From positions 9,044,034-9,108,033 of the forward strand of contig JACDQD010000006.1 of the NCBI GenBank assembly GCA_019843655.1: DNA of 64,000 nt. The letters are read 5' to 3'. The DNA is from Lethocerus indicus (taxonomy: Eukaryota; Arthropoda; Insecta; Hemiptera; Belostomatidae). Positions 26,014 through 38,845 of the stretch are shown here, piece by piece. Made by a program: the position numbers and the translations under genes. The notes beneath the pieces were generated by a model that had not been told where the DNA came from, made no database searches, and saw only the letters and a program-made list of their open reading frames with translations. Positions within the stretch are counted from its first letter, which is position 1. Each line of letters opens with the position of its first letter.

Positions 26014-26330
26014 AATAGTTTAATATACCTGTTTTGTGGTCTGCGCGGGGTTGGAATACTGTAGGTTCGTGATGTTTCTGTCTCCTCTCGCTGGTTTGGT
26101 CTTTTGCTAGAACGGTTTCGGCTGCTCGCCATCTTCAGTAGCGGTGTTAGTCACTGTTAGCACTTCCGACTTTGTACTGACAGTACAAGTGAAAGTAACA
26201 GTGCAGTGGGGATGCCCAAAAACATCCAAAGTGCTAACAGAGACTAATACCGCTACTGAAGATGGCGAACAGCCGAAACCGGTCTAGCAAAAGACCAAAC
26301 CAGCGAGAGGAGACAGAAACATCACGAACC
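26014..26330. mobile_element. Non-autonomous element, family A, copy 2, palindromic form
   Basis: It starts with ATAGTTTAATATACCTG and TTTTGTGGTCTGCG as in copies 3 and 4, followed by GTTTCTGTCTCCTCTCGCTGG and CATCTTCAGTAGCGGTGTTAG. From about 26225 the same terminal segment returns in inverse orientation (CCGCTACTGAAGATGGCGAA, then AAAAGACCAAACCAGCGAG, then AGGAGACAGAAACATCACGA). The arms are about 105 bases and highly similar, so the copy folds into a long hairpin. It has no 71-bp module except the short GTGGGGATG phrase near the centre. Confidence 0.85.
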
Positions 26331-26876
26331 TTATGTACAATAACTATGGGGATTTATGTTTGTCAAGGAAAAATTGTTGGTTAAACAATAATCGGTGACC
26401 GCCTTCACCAGAAAATTGATCTCAGAAATTATAAATCTATTTCTATGTTACAACGTGAGAAGAACAAATCCATTTTAGACCCATAGTTTTGAATAGTAGA
26501 AATAAAAAAGTAAATAAAAAAATATATACCGCTTATAGTTTAGAAAAAACTAATTTTCTAGTGTCAAAGGAAAAGAAGCAACCGCATAGAAAAATGTGTG
26601 AGGCACACAACGGGAAAACCATAATTGCGCCTAATATAAATGCGGAAAAACCAAAGGAAAATTTCGATTTGTCAATGTTACTGTCTAAATTTGTTTAGTT
26701 TCCATATATTCGGCGGCCGCTTCCAAATAAAATAGCACGGCGCTGACACTAGGCCCGCAACACTCGGCAGTCACACGGGCCCAGTATCAAACGCCTGCTA
26801 TTCAATCGATTCGAATTTTCGCCCAATCCTCAAATCGAAAGTTGACAATTTTCAAATTGTTCACAACTCGGAAACG

Positions 26877-26890
26877 CATTAGCGCTAATG
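26877..26890. repeat. 14-bp perfect palindrome
   Basis: CATTAGCGCTAATG is perfectly self-complementary, with ATTA/TAAT at the edges and AGCGCT at the centre. Confidence 0.7.
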
Positions 26891-29544
26891 ACGATTAACG
26901 GCCGTCGTGTACGATTTGACAAGGGGTAAAACAGAGCGTCGTTTAAGGGCAACGCGAGCGTACGCCACGATTTTGACACTCGATCGTTGCGGTTTGGGAC
27001 AGCTCTGCGGGCTATTCGTTTCAATTATCTTTTTATGTTGCGCCCGCCTCGATTTCGGCCCCGAAACTAACAACGACTGTGATCGCGATTGCCCTAATCG
27101 ATAGGAATTGACGCCATGTGTATAGAGAAAAATATATTAGAAGGAAAACATATTGCGGATTATTTTAACTTAGAAACTAGTGTTTATTACTTATAGCCAA
27201 CAATGTTTTAACTACCAATACAGTTTGCTCCATGCCATTATGCAAAATCACTCGTCGAATTTGACCGTTCAGAATTCGACGTAACGGATTTATTTGCTTC
27301 CAGTTCTTAAAATAAAACAGAAAACCCTTTGTTTTCCTACTTCCACTTCTACTCCAACATGGTTTACGTTTACTTTCCAGTGTCCTGACCTAACGCTAGA
27401 ACTAATCGCTTACCAATATTTCCCCTTCCGGTTTTAAGCTGGCCCGTTCTTAAAAACACTATCCCCGGCCTGGGCTTTATAGGAAAAGACAATTAACATA
27501 ATTGAATGTTTGCGATGGTTCCGAAGCGTCTGACGACGAACTGTTTACTTTTCCTCGAAACGTGATGACGCGCCTTTAATGAAGACCCTTTTATCGGTCA
27601 TCGATCACCCTTGAGCCAGTGTCAACAGTCCGAGACGTTTCGCTGTGAATAATTGATTGAGCGGGAACGGCCATACCTAACAGTGTTTAACATATATTGT
27701 TAAATATTTTATTATTCACTACTATTCGCTACTGCCTAGAAAATTTATGAATTAATTATAAATAATGAATTAACCGTCTACTGGCGATGACGAGAAGTGA
27801 GATTCAGTATTTATTCGTTTTAAACGCAGTACAGAACATGGTCCACTTGATACGATATTATCTTAATTCTTAATAAATGCTAATGAGAATCCCCTACCGA
27901 CCTAACTGGCGCCAGTATGAACATATAATATTATTGTAGCGGTTCACAATTACAAGAGTGATGTTATAACGTACCTCGTTGCCAACCCCATTACTATAAT
28001 CAGGTTTCCATATGTCGCCTGTTGCCCCGTAGCTAAATTTCACAATTCTGTAGCTCTAATTAGGGTAAACAAAATACAGCCGGTTTCCCCTCGCCAACGG
28101 TCTTGCCGACCGTGCCCTTATGCCAAATATTCATATATACACGTGTTGTATCCGTATTGATGAAATAAACAGTGACAAAAGTAAGAAAAACTATTACAGT
28201 TTATGCAGCAATATTACATCAACAAATGGGTTATATTTTATACAGTGCTATTGTTGGGGAGAATGTAATGATATAATTAGAAAGAAAATTATCCGAACTG
28301 TATGTTGTTTGATGACGCTCATTTATTGCCACTGTAAAAATAAGCGATATTGATGCTCAAGTAGGACAAGTAACAAATTGAAAATAACGGAGGAAAAATT
28401 CACTGGTTTCCTCTATTTCTTAATTTTATTTATTTACTCAGTATATTTAAATCAGGTGGCCATTTCTTTTTCAGGCGTTTCTAAGGAAGTGTCAGGAGTA
28501 AGTACGGCAGCCAGTTTTTATTCATATTTCACCGTTGGTAGGGGTTTTTTGAATAAGAATATTTGAGGGCAAGTGTCGATGTTAGGACGTATCATATATC
28601 GCGGGTTTTATTCTCCGTTTTTAACCATATTTGTATTAGGTTCATTGGTAAATCGTAAGTGCGAGTTGGGATAAGTTTTTTTAAATAAAATGACTCGTAT
28701 CACCCGGAAGTCCGAGTGGAAATGGAGGAGGGGCCTGCATCGGAATTTGGACTGTTGCTGGGTTCGATTTATTCGCTAACGAGGAGATGATAGGGGGCGC
28801 GGAGGGAGGATGTCGCGATAAAACGGAGAGTGTTCTGCGCACCGAGAATAAGAAGGGGCGGATGGTGGGGTGAGCATGGGAGAGATAGCCTCAGTGGGGG
28901 GGTTGTGCTGGCTGCTTGGTACAGATAAGGCCCTGCCGCCACTCTGTCTTCCCACCAGCGAACCGCGATCTCGCCCCCTCACAACCCTCAGCGAGAGTCT
29001 CTCAAGACCGTGTCCATTGTTTCCCCCCCCGCAGCCCCCTCACTACCGGCCTATTTACCGTTTCTCTCATTTCTCTCCCCGCGAGGCCCAGCTGAATAAC
29101 GTGACAGGCTCGCAGGAACTTGTGCTGTTTTGGAATTAGAACAGTTATGCTCAGTTTTTACCGATCAAACTTTTTTTACACTGTCTTCGTGAAATTAAAA
29201 ACGAAAGCATATAAGAACCTGCGAGTACACATTATGCTGAATAATTATATATATCTGTGTAAACATTATTACATAATTCCATCGAAGTCGTAAATTTATA
29301 ACAAAATTTGAATGCAAAACCTATTCCCGTTTTTATACGAAGGAATTAAATTTTTCATGAATTTAATAATTTAGCCGTCCGAATGCGTTTACCCTTCTTG
29401 TAATGTTTCCTTATATATGGATAACAATGTAATTGAAGGCGGGAATGTACGAGAATCCATTAAATTATAAATTATACGTATATACCTCAATGTGTTTGAC
29501 GTCCCTTAACCAACGGGGTGAATAGTTAATTAAACCGGGGTTTG

Positions 29545-29561
29545 ACGTGTCACTGACACGT
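29545..29561. repeat. 17-bp palindrome ACGTGTCA-C-TGACACGT
   Basis: Two perfect 8-base arms flank a single central C. ACGTG-type half sites are typical of bHLH and bZIP factor binding. A donor-like CCGGTAAGTAT follows within 10 bases, but no coding exon was found. Confidence 0.75.
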
Positions 29562-30513
29562 TCCGGTAAGTATACTGGGAATATTAATAATAACATACTC
29601 GAGATGAAGTTCTTAGAGCGTCGGGCCCAAGGAGTGATCGTGATCCGGGCAACACGGCACATTATAATGCCCACTGCGTCGTCGGGCTTTAATTATTTTC
29701 TGCGGTAGCCGGGGCGGTAGACGGTGGGGGCGGGGAGGTGGAAGGGAAGAGAGCGAGAGCGAGATAGGCGCCGCCGAGAGTCTGGAGTAACTTTAATTTC
29801 CTTGAAAATCACCGCAGGTGTTGGCCCTAATATTTTAGGTGGGGGCGGCGGGCGGGGGTTGAGAACACCTGCCACGTAATGAGAGCACTCCCACTGATAG
29901 CAATACCGTCATCAGTCCCGCCGACCCCACCAATTCTAAAAAGGCCCTGATATATACTCTCCTATTTCATTCTGCCGGTTTCAAATCTAAATTGTGCCGC
30001 GCCCAGTTTTTATAAGACACAGTAGACGCTATCTTCAATTCACTTTTGGAATTCGGAATGAATAGAGGGACATTTACTGCCCAATTAACTTAGGGTGAGA
30101 TCATTAGAAATGCTTCGTGAAATTGTCCATTAATGCTAGACCTGTTTTGACTTCTCGCCATCTTAAGTAGCTCAGTCAACTCTTGTCCATCACTCTTATT
30201 GTATGTGATCTGCCATGATTCAGGTTATCTCGGATTCGAAATTAATATTCTCACCAACTATAGTACGGAATTAATTTATGCCATTTCCGTAAGAGAGGAA
30301 AAGGTTCTTTGATATTTTTTGCAGTATCCGCACTAAAATATTCCTGCTGTCTCATAATGTCATGATGAATTTCATATCGAATGATACTAGTCTACCCACA
30401 ATTCCGAGGGAATGTTCTTCAATTTTATATTATTCATTAGACGCCTGTAATTTTTATTTAACGAGGTACAGAACTTGCCCTATTTCTTGTTGCACTAAGC
30501 TCCTCAGCGTCAG

Positions 30514-30539
30514 CTCCAGTTATTTTAAAATAACTGGAG
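30514..30539. repeat. 26-bp perfect palindrome
   Basis: The left arm CTCCAGTTATTTT and the right arm AAAATAACTGGAG are exact inverse complements with no spacer. It is the longest perfect palindrome I found in the window. Confidence 0.9.
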
Positions 30540-32812
30540 AACGGTCAGGACACTAGCGGTCTAAATAATCTGTATATCGGTTCATAAATTGTCCAATATA
30601 TCGGTTCGCCGCGTTTGAAGTTTAAAAACTGAATTTTGCAATTAATTCGCGGCGGTAGGCGAATGAGCCCTGCAGTGCGGCGGGCAGTGGTGGCCCCCCC
30701 TTTGGACCGCTTTGTAGTTAACCGCACCGGCTCTGTCTGTAAATAGGGCCTGTTTGCCACTATTGTTTTGAACATTTGTTCGCGCCGCCATTGCCCCGGG
30801 CAACACAGCCCCACACTACACCGCTGCGTTCCGCATTCGACACTGACCGGCCCCGAACTATACGCGAAAAAAGTTATCAATTGTCCTGAAAATGGCAGAA
30901 AGAATTGTATTCCAAAAATTCATATAATCAGATTTGAATAATGTTTGAATAAAACAGAACATTGTAGGTTTGTAGTGCTATTGTACATATATTTGTTGCA
31001 TCCAATTGGGTGTTTGATTCCCCTCGCTAATTATTATCCGTTACTTTAAAATTATTTGTTGCCATTCCGCTGTTATGTTATTCACCTATTTCTTTAGACA
31101 TGCATAACAGTTAACAACACACACACATCCTTATATGCATGACTTTTATGCGGGATATTTATTCATAAGTTTTATTAATGTTGCTAACCACGTTTTCAGA
31201 ATTACTGTTATATTACAACCGCGGCGTGATATTTATATTAATTTGATTATGAGTCGGTTAGTAAATGGGGAATTCCCTTCAAATTTACATGTTGACCCTA
31301 TATCTATAAAATAAATAGTCCATTTGACAAATTATTCGATAATTGGTTGTTCGTTTATTATTCACTGAAACTGCAATAATCCAATTGTTTTGCTAATTGA
31401 AATGAAAATGTTCGTTGGGAGAAACGAGTTGTAAGTTATCTTTTCAGTCACGGTTAGAAGTATTGTTTTTTTTGCCGCTGCGTCCATTTAATATTAATGC
31501 ACTACAGGGCATTCCATTTATTGGAACTACCTCAATAACATTTTCAAGCACAGCCCAATATGGGGGGTGAGTAAATTTAATGAAGTTAATAAGAAACAGG
31601 TATGCCGGCCTTCAGGGCGTAGCATCACGTTTTACAGGTGTCCAATATCACTCCTAGAGTTTACAGCTGCATTGACCCAGATCTGTTTTAGGATGGAATT
31701 TAAAGTACCCCGGGCGGGCGGGTTCCTCGTTCGGACATAAAACGGAGCGTATTTCCCGAATAACCGCAATAACATAGCTCCTCTTTAATTATCCCGAACC
31801 GGGTTTCGGACTTGATGTGTTTCTAGGGCTTAATTAAACATCGGCGACCGCCAGATTATTTCTCTCGCTTTCATTTCACTACAATTTTTATTATCGACGT
31901 TGGTATTCTGAGCTAAGCGACAAATGGAATGACTGCATAGTATTCATAGAGAACGAAGCGTTTATGGCACAATTTCTTTATGGAACGTACGTTGTAGATA
32001 AAAAAAATGTAACGAATAAAGTTACATTACATTGTCAACACTTCTTGTTGCATGGTAGAAAAGTACAGAAAATGATTTCCTGCACGGATAGTGTGAGTGT
32101 GACCACACAGAATCCACTCCTCTTAAGTTGCTTCCAATTCCGAACCTACTCATATAATCTCATTTAATATTTTATTTCTGAACCCTATGGGTTTAGACAA
32201 TGGTGAACAAAAATAAAGTAATTATTTGTTCCGCTAATACCGTTATAATACTCTATCTAAGACCGGAAACGGTTTGCGTTTAAAAGGGGATATCCTCATT
32301 TCGGAAACATGACCGATGATTGGTTATTAAGAGGCTTGAAATATCTGGAGGGCGGGTTATGACGATCGGTTAAGAGAGCCGACTCCCTAGCTAGGCCCCC
32401 GGCAGTCCATAATTTTCTCCGGGGAGGGGGGCCTGGAGCGCTTCCAGGGGATTATCCCCCTGGACAATGGGCTGCATATTCCAACACTCGAAAACCGCTT
32501 ATGGGCCGGCTCCTTCAAACCGTGGGCCCCATTTAAGCCCCCCGCACCCGAAAAACAATCCCGTTTAACGGTTATTAGCGTTTGGCGCTTAATGAGCGCC
32601 GGCCGGGCCGTGCACCGAGCTCCAGATTTACAAGCGCCCCCGGAACACTCAACCTATATTGTATTTCCTGGTGGTCGGTTTCGATCGAATTTGTACATTC
32701 AGTCTCCTCCGGGTCGTTTATTTGTCGCCAAGAATATCGATGGCCGGCCGTCCGTGTTCCCTCTTTTATATGTCCCCTGTTAGCGAAACACAACCGATCG
32801 TCTGTTCGCCCG

Positions 32813-32841
32813 CGTTTAATTAAGAAGGGGTTAATTAAACG
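32813..32841. repeat. Inverted pair of TTAATTAA sites
   Basis: CGTTTAATTAA (32813-32823) and TTAATTAAACG (32831-32841) are exact inverse complements separated by GAAGGGG. Each arm holds a TAATTA homeodomain-type core, with centres 18 bases apart. Confidence 0.85.
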
Positions 32842-34682
32842 TGCATAAATCTAATCAATTACTTTTAAATACTGGGAAATTTTTATTTCCCTTTTTTAAA
32901 ATAATTAACTCACTTTTTATATTATACGTTATTGACATTTTTTCGTGTACAATTAAATTCATTTACACAAACATATCCCTACTGATATGTTCACAACAAT
33001 CCCATTCACTTGCGCAATTTTTCACGCATTCATGAATCGAATGGGCTATATCCAGGGAATATTCCTGTATTGCTTTTTACTCGCGTTTTTCCTACTCAAG
33101 TCGTTCGTTCCTATTTCCTTCTCCGTCCGGCCTCCTCTGGAAATTGTAAATTGTAACATTTTTTCGGCACCATAGTCGGACGTATATTTCTGGTTCACCG
33201 CTGCGACCCCCCTCCTACGCACCGTGGATATCGTTCATGGAATTTGAGGTAGATAGGGATTTATGTTTAGAAGACTCGACGAGTCCCCGACCGTCAATAA
33301 GGACCGAACATTACCCGAAAGCCCCTTTCGCCCGGGGACGTTTCTTCCCTCTACTATCCCAAAGGCGGTAAACTAAATCTTCATTCCCCCTCACCTCCCG
33401 GGAGGGTGCCCCGCGGGCACTATTTACACCCCGGCCGCAAACGAGTATCTACAATAATCCGCGGAGCCGGTGGTGTCAAGAAGAGGCTGAAAGTAAAGCC
33501 GGAGCGAAGCCCCCACGGGGGCGGGGGTTGCGAAGAGGAGCGGGGCCGGCCCTGAGATAACCGCCCGGATGAAGTGTGCGGGTCGCCGACCTCTCCACAT
33601 AAATATGGCCGCCTCGACTATCCACACAGCGTGGCACAACCCTAACTACCTTCTCAGTATTCCGCTTTCCACCGGCAACATAAACGATGAAAAAACCTCG
33701 TCTCGTCCAGAAATTCAGGGAACATCAATCTGAGGGGGGGGGGTATTCCCCCTCGAGATCTGGGAACACATACTTGGCTATATTTATTTCAAGTATTCTA
33801 TTAAATGCTTCCAACCGACCAAAAGGCGTGTACCCTTTAAGTACCGGATAGAGAAATAGAAGTGGGTGAATGTTAGATAACGTATTGCAAGCCCGTCCCA
33901 CGTAATGGCCGAGTTAGCCTTTCGTTAAATTGGTTAATCGAAAAGGAGAACGGGCCCCGGCCCCGGTCCGTTTGCTGAAAAAACCTGCATCCCTATCGCT
34001 AATAGAATTCGGGCGGAAAGCGAACGGGGCGTATCGCCCCGGCCAATCTGCCTAAAACCTTTTTCGGGTAATTTTCCTCGACGGAACGGCGGGAGACGGT
34101 TGATAAACAGGACAGTGGCCGGTCCGCTATCCTCGGGCCTCGGCTCTTAGCCGAATGGGCCGGCGTTCAATTTAAAGTTGTAAGGGGGAGTGGGGGGGCG
34201 GGGCGGGAGTGCCCATGCGAGGGAGGGCCGCCTCCCGTGTCAAAGCTGCAGGCCTCCCCCGGGGGCCACCCCACCGACAATACTGTTACCTCCCTGCCGG
34301 AGGGGATTTTACCCACCCCCACCCCCTACACCCAGAACCGCCACCACACACACAATCTAAGCACAAGTACACACAGGCGCAAGAGCCCGGACCAACTTCG
34401 AGAAATGAGTTTGCCGAGAACTTGGGTACAAGTGAAAACTAGTTACGGGATATTTATAAGGGCAAAAACAGGGTAACTTTGTTCCCCAATTTATATGGAC
34501 TTGCGATGAAAGTGGGTAAACTCGAGGAATTCGATCTGAGCCAGGGAGTTCTGTTCCTGTTTCGTTGAAAGAGGGCCGCCCCACTTCCAACTGCCCGCTT
34601 ATTGGAGATTCCTGTCGACTTTTGCCCCCTCTTCTCTCTACCATCCCTCTTCGATTTATTTCTGCCTTTCGTCCTGAACGCT

Positions 34683-34702
34683 CGTATATGTTTGCATATA
34701 CG
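34683..34702. repeat. Short hairpin
   Basis: CGTATATG (34683-34690) and CATATACG (34695-34702) are perfect arms around the loop TTTG. Possibly chance in AT-rich DNA. Confidence 0.6.
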
Positions 34703-36516
34703 TTACCAGATTACTATTTAGTCCGTAAACAAGTCGGAAACTAGATACGTACCAACCTATTGTGATTATTAAACAACTACTCCATCTACTGATATAGGAT
34801 GGACGCACATACATTGAATGGGTCCGTCGGACGTTCGGAGGTATTTCCATATTTTTAGACCGTACTTCAGATTACCTTTATATTAATTCTCTATAGAACG
34901 TCTATTACAGAATACAATTTCTTCTTGAAGAAGGCAAGAACAATACAAGAGTCGAAAGGTAACAATTCTTTTTCCGGGCTTCTCAAATAAACGTTAACTC
35001 TATTCCGAGGCTTTCGCCTAAAACAGTTTGTGAGATCAAAAGGCAATGGGGACATGTTAAAACTCACACAAACACACGTAGAAATTTGATTCCAAAAATA
35101 AAATCCTTATTTCATGTACAGGGGGAAGAGTGTGTATGACGCTTTCGGAGGCGTACAGCAGTCGAGCCCAATTTTTATTCGGGCGAGTCGAGCATAATTC
35201 AGCGAATGCGTAGATGCGTGGTGGTACGGCAAGGAATAAGCGAATGTATATCGTGTAGATGAAGTCCACGGGGGTCCGATGTTTATTTCGGGCACGGGGG
35301 CCGTTCTGAGCTTGCTTGTTTTTTTTACTTTTTATTTCGAGTCGGCCCCACCGTAAAAACACGGCTGTCAGTAACAGCGGCCGGCCCTGTCAACTCGGTC
35401 CGAATCTTTAAGCCGTCAAATTTCCGAGACCTATTGATTTATGCGACTAAAAATATTCGGTTGCTTTACAGTATGGGAGGGAAATAATCGAGGCCTAAAA
35501 TATACTTTCAGGAAATCGATGATTACTATTTGCAAGGGCTCGCTTCAAAATTCTCAGAAAGAACTACAACTTCATCACCGGTTTGCTTAAATAGTTAAGG
35601 AATGTTCAGGGAAGAAACGCAGAAATTTCTGTCATAAAGTTTTGAAGCGGGATGTAAGTTGCGCCGACATTTTTTCTTTGGAAATTTATTAGAGTTTGTA
35701 TGACATTGGAAGTCAATGGAACGATTACTAAAGTTAAATGGTCAACCGAAATAAATCGATTGATTCGCCAAACATTATTCTATTCACATCATTATTACTA
35801 CTTTAGATTGTTGCATTTTAAAGCATTCGGGCATTTATCATATGACAAATGCCATGTCCAAGCAATAAAGAGCTAAAACACTGTTGTTTTGGTATAAATA
35901 ATTTTTTGAGCGGAATTTCAACTGTCGAATTATACTTCAACGGAGGAACGACGGATTCACTTAGAGCGATCACATTACGCTACAGTTGTGTCTATAAATC
36001 TTCCCAAATTGCCGTTGCCCTGTAGTCGCTAACGATCTCCCAAAAAGAATATCAATCGGTGATTTTAAGCCCGATCGGTGTTGCAATATTTTTTCACCGG
36101 GCGAGCGCCCCCTGCCCACCAATTAGGAGACAAAATAAGAAAATAAGATGCAGCGGACAAGTGATGGATGGTTGTGTTGGTCCGTTCGGCCGGCGGTAAT
36201 GCGATTGACCCCTCTTTCGGTACACAACTCAATTTTCCAGTCAATCGCTCCGATTTAACAAATTACGGTGTTTTGGCCGTCCTGCCCCCGGCCCCAATAA
36301 AATACGCCGCCCCATACCGCCCCCTTTAACGGATCACGCCGCCTGAACAAACTACAAACGTTGAGAGATAAGACAATGCCAATGGGCAGACGAAATTTGC
36401 ATTATTCCGAAAACTAAAAAAGGTTCCGAGATTTGTTCCGATTTCATAGAAATTAATACACTTTCTGACATATTCTTAAACCGGATCATTAATTCAAAAT
36501 ATTTATGGTAATATAC

Positions 36517-36940
36517 ATAGCTTAGATTACCTGTTTTGTGGTCGGCGAGGGGTTGGAATACCGTAGGTTTCTTGTATTTCAGTCTCCTCTCGCTGGTTTG
36601 GTCTTTGCTAGACCGGTTTCGCTTTGCTGGACAGTTGTACTGTGCTGGTTGTCTGTTTGTCGTGTGTACATATATGTGCACGTGCACTGCGACGCTAGCG
36701 CCCCAATTAGGGTGGCGCGGGGATGCACTCAACTAAAGTGCGTTGGGTACATGCTCAGCGCATGGGACGCTAGCGCCCCACTGAACATTTTTGAGAAAAC
36801 AAAATTGTCGATTTTTCAACTTTCGTTTATAGGGTAAGTGTATCTCCTATTATAACTACTATGAACGGAATATAGAATAAAAAGGACCAAAATCGCCAAA
36901 TGTGAAGGGCTAAAAATGAAATTCAAATTTTAAGTATGGG
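36517..36940. mobile_element. Non-autonomous element, family A, copy 3
   Basis: The left end reads ATAGCTTAGATTACCTG then TTTTGTGGTCGGCGAGGGG and GGAATACCGTAGG, followed by the shared TCTCCTCTCGCTGGTTTGG segment. A GTTGTCTGTTTGTCGTGTGT linker leads into one full and one partial 71-bp module (about 36690-36782, with CGACGCTAGCGCCCC twice). The tail (about 36790-36940), with AAGTGTATCTC and ACGGAATATAG, matches the unique piece of copy 1. The right inverted terminus of copy 1 is missing here. Confidence 0.8.
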
Positions 36941-38689
36941 CTAAGCTATCGCTCTTTTCTTCTCGAATCAATGTATGATAAACTTATATCATTCGAATTA
37001 AATATTATGGCACTGTATCTGGTTTATTGGCGAAATAAGATCAATTAACTCAATAGGGACCTTTGAGATCGGGGCTGATTCGTTTAGGAACGGCTTCCGG
37101 CTCACCAAGCCGGTCCATTCCTGGTAATGGATTGAAGTACCACGACCCGCTCACCGTTGAGGGGGGCAATCGCATTATCACAGACAAAGCTCCTAATGGA
37201 AACATAATAGGGATGATAGTAACACCAACCACTGCGCCAGGTATTATCCTTAAACTAATAACCCGGCTGAAACACGATTCGCCTCCGCAGAGCGAAGCAT
37301 GGCCGTCGCAATTGTGTGGCCTTAACACGGGCACCGCCCCCGGACACTAAATCACTACAAAACCTATCCTCTATAGATTCTAATCAATTTCACCAAAGCA
37401 CTTGCGCAGGATACCATAGTGAATTAGTGAATACTACAGACTCAATTCAGCGATCAAACGCTGTTGTTGCTCAAAACGGGAAAATGCGTTCTTCCTCAGA
37501 AAAACAACAAACGGTAAAGATACAAAATATGGACATCGTTTCATTTTTTCCGTTAAAATTTTACTCTCTTCATATTAGGGAGGATTATAAATTTAAACTC
37601 AAATCACTACACCGACTTAGTCCTTGAAATGGATACTCGGAATATTTTCATAGACACTTCTTCACTATTTTCTTCACAATATACTCAGAAATGAAATTCT
37701 CGATGTTATTGCTCAGAAAATTAAGCATCCGGAAAAAATGCAGCGCAGTCGAAAGAAAGGGAATTATACAGTGGTCGAATTAAACGCTAAAACCTTGGAG
37801 GGAAAATGAACCTCGAAACTGCGATTCTGAACAGGAGAATAAGGCAAAGTCCGAGCCGGTAGCGGGAAATACAATTAAATTAAAGTAACGCAATAGGGAC
37901 AAAGAGTTTCCCGCTCGGAGGTAGCGGCTATTGAAGGAAAACTTCACGGAACGAGTCTTTGGTCGGGTACAAACTACGCGGGACCAAATTAACAAGCTAA
38001 TGGAACAAAGCCGGACTCTAAAACAATGCTTTAATTACACAATCATAAACGGAAAGTCGAGGGGAGGAATCGGCATTGTGGCGGCCGTGCTTGAAATGAC
38101 AACAATACGGCGGCGCGTCATAAAAACTTGCAACACGTATTTGTTCCGCGGATAATTGTATCGCGAATCCGAGTAATTGGCAGTTCCGCGGAAGGGAACT
38201 TAATTATCAGGCATAAACCTAATAAAGCGAAAAATAAAACTTTTGCAGTTATATAAGGGCGTATTGGAATGGGGATCCTGTCAGTAATAAATGCTGTGAA
38301 TCTAGCGGCCGGTCCGGGAAAACAACGCCCGTAGTGAAGCCGCTGCCCTATTTTCCCTTATAAATATGTGACAATTATTCTCTCACATGATAGTTATACT
38401 CATGAAGTAAGGCTATACCAGGATCTCGGGACGGAGATAATCGTCGTGAATCGATTACAAAATAAGGATAACACTTGTAAAATAAAATCTGACTAGCAGT
38501 GTAAATAAGAAGAAAGCGATGGTTGGAAGATTAAGAACCAGTGTCTACTGTGATATCACCGAATTTCACTATTCCATTTCAATATCCATTTCTGAACCAG
38601 CTAGAGAGATAGGAGAGGTTATCAGTCTGGGCTATTATATTGCAGTTTGGTAAGAATAATAAATTCACACTGTTACTAAATGTTCGCAT
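36941..38689. other. Non-coding interval downstream of gene 1
   Basis: No gene is supported. The block 37050-37350 is open on both strands (94 and 95 codons, overlapping), which suggests unusual composition or a constrained element rather than a proven exon. Plus-strand frames at 37316-37627 and 37931-38155 have no recognisable domain or splice context. Confidence 0.5.
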
Positions 38690-38695
38690 TTTATT
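38690..38695 (-). terminator. Polyadenylation signal of gene 1
   Basis: AATAAA on the minus strand, about 150 bases after the gene 1 stop codon. It is the first canonical signal I noticed downstream. Confidence 0.6.
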
Positions 38696-38845
38696 GATAG
38701 TTATGAATGAGTTAAATGCACTGTTCCCGAACGCGGTACAATACTAATGAAACGGGAGTCCATACTCCTGTGAGGCGAGGAATTACCGGTAGGTGCCGGG
38801 GCGGCTGCTACTTGGGGCCTTTTGAAGGGCGCCTTCGTGGCCGGC

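Larger units (their letters stand above)
26331..36516. other. Long non-coding interval
   Basis: No gene is supported over about 10 kb. GC-rich islands occur at about 28.7-29.1, 32.3-32.8 and 33.2-34.6 kb, with frames open on both strands. Palindromes at 26877-26890, 29545-29561, 30514-30539, 32813-32841 and 34683-34702 are listed or noted separately. A fragment near 30150-30175 (CTCGCCATCTTAAGTAGC) resembles an internal piece of family A but is too short to call. Confidence 0.55.
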
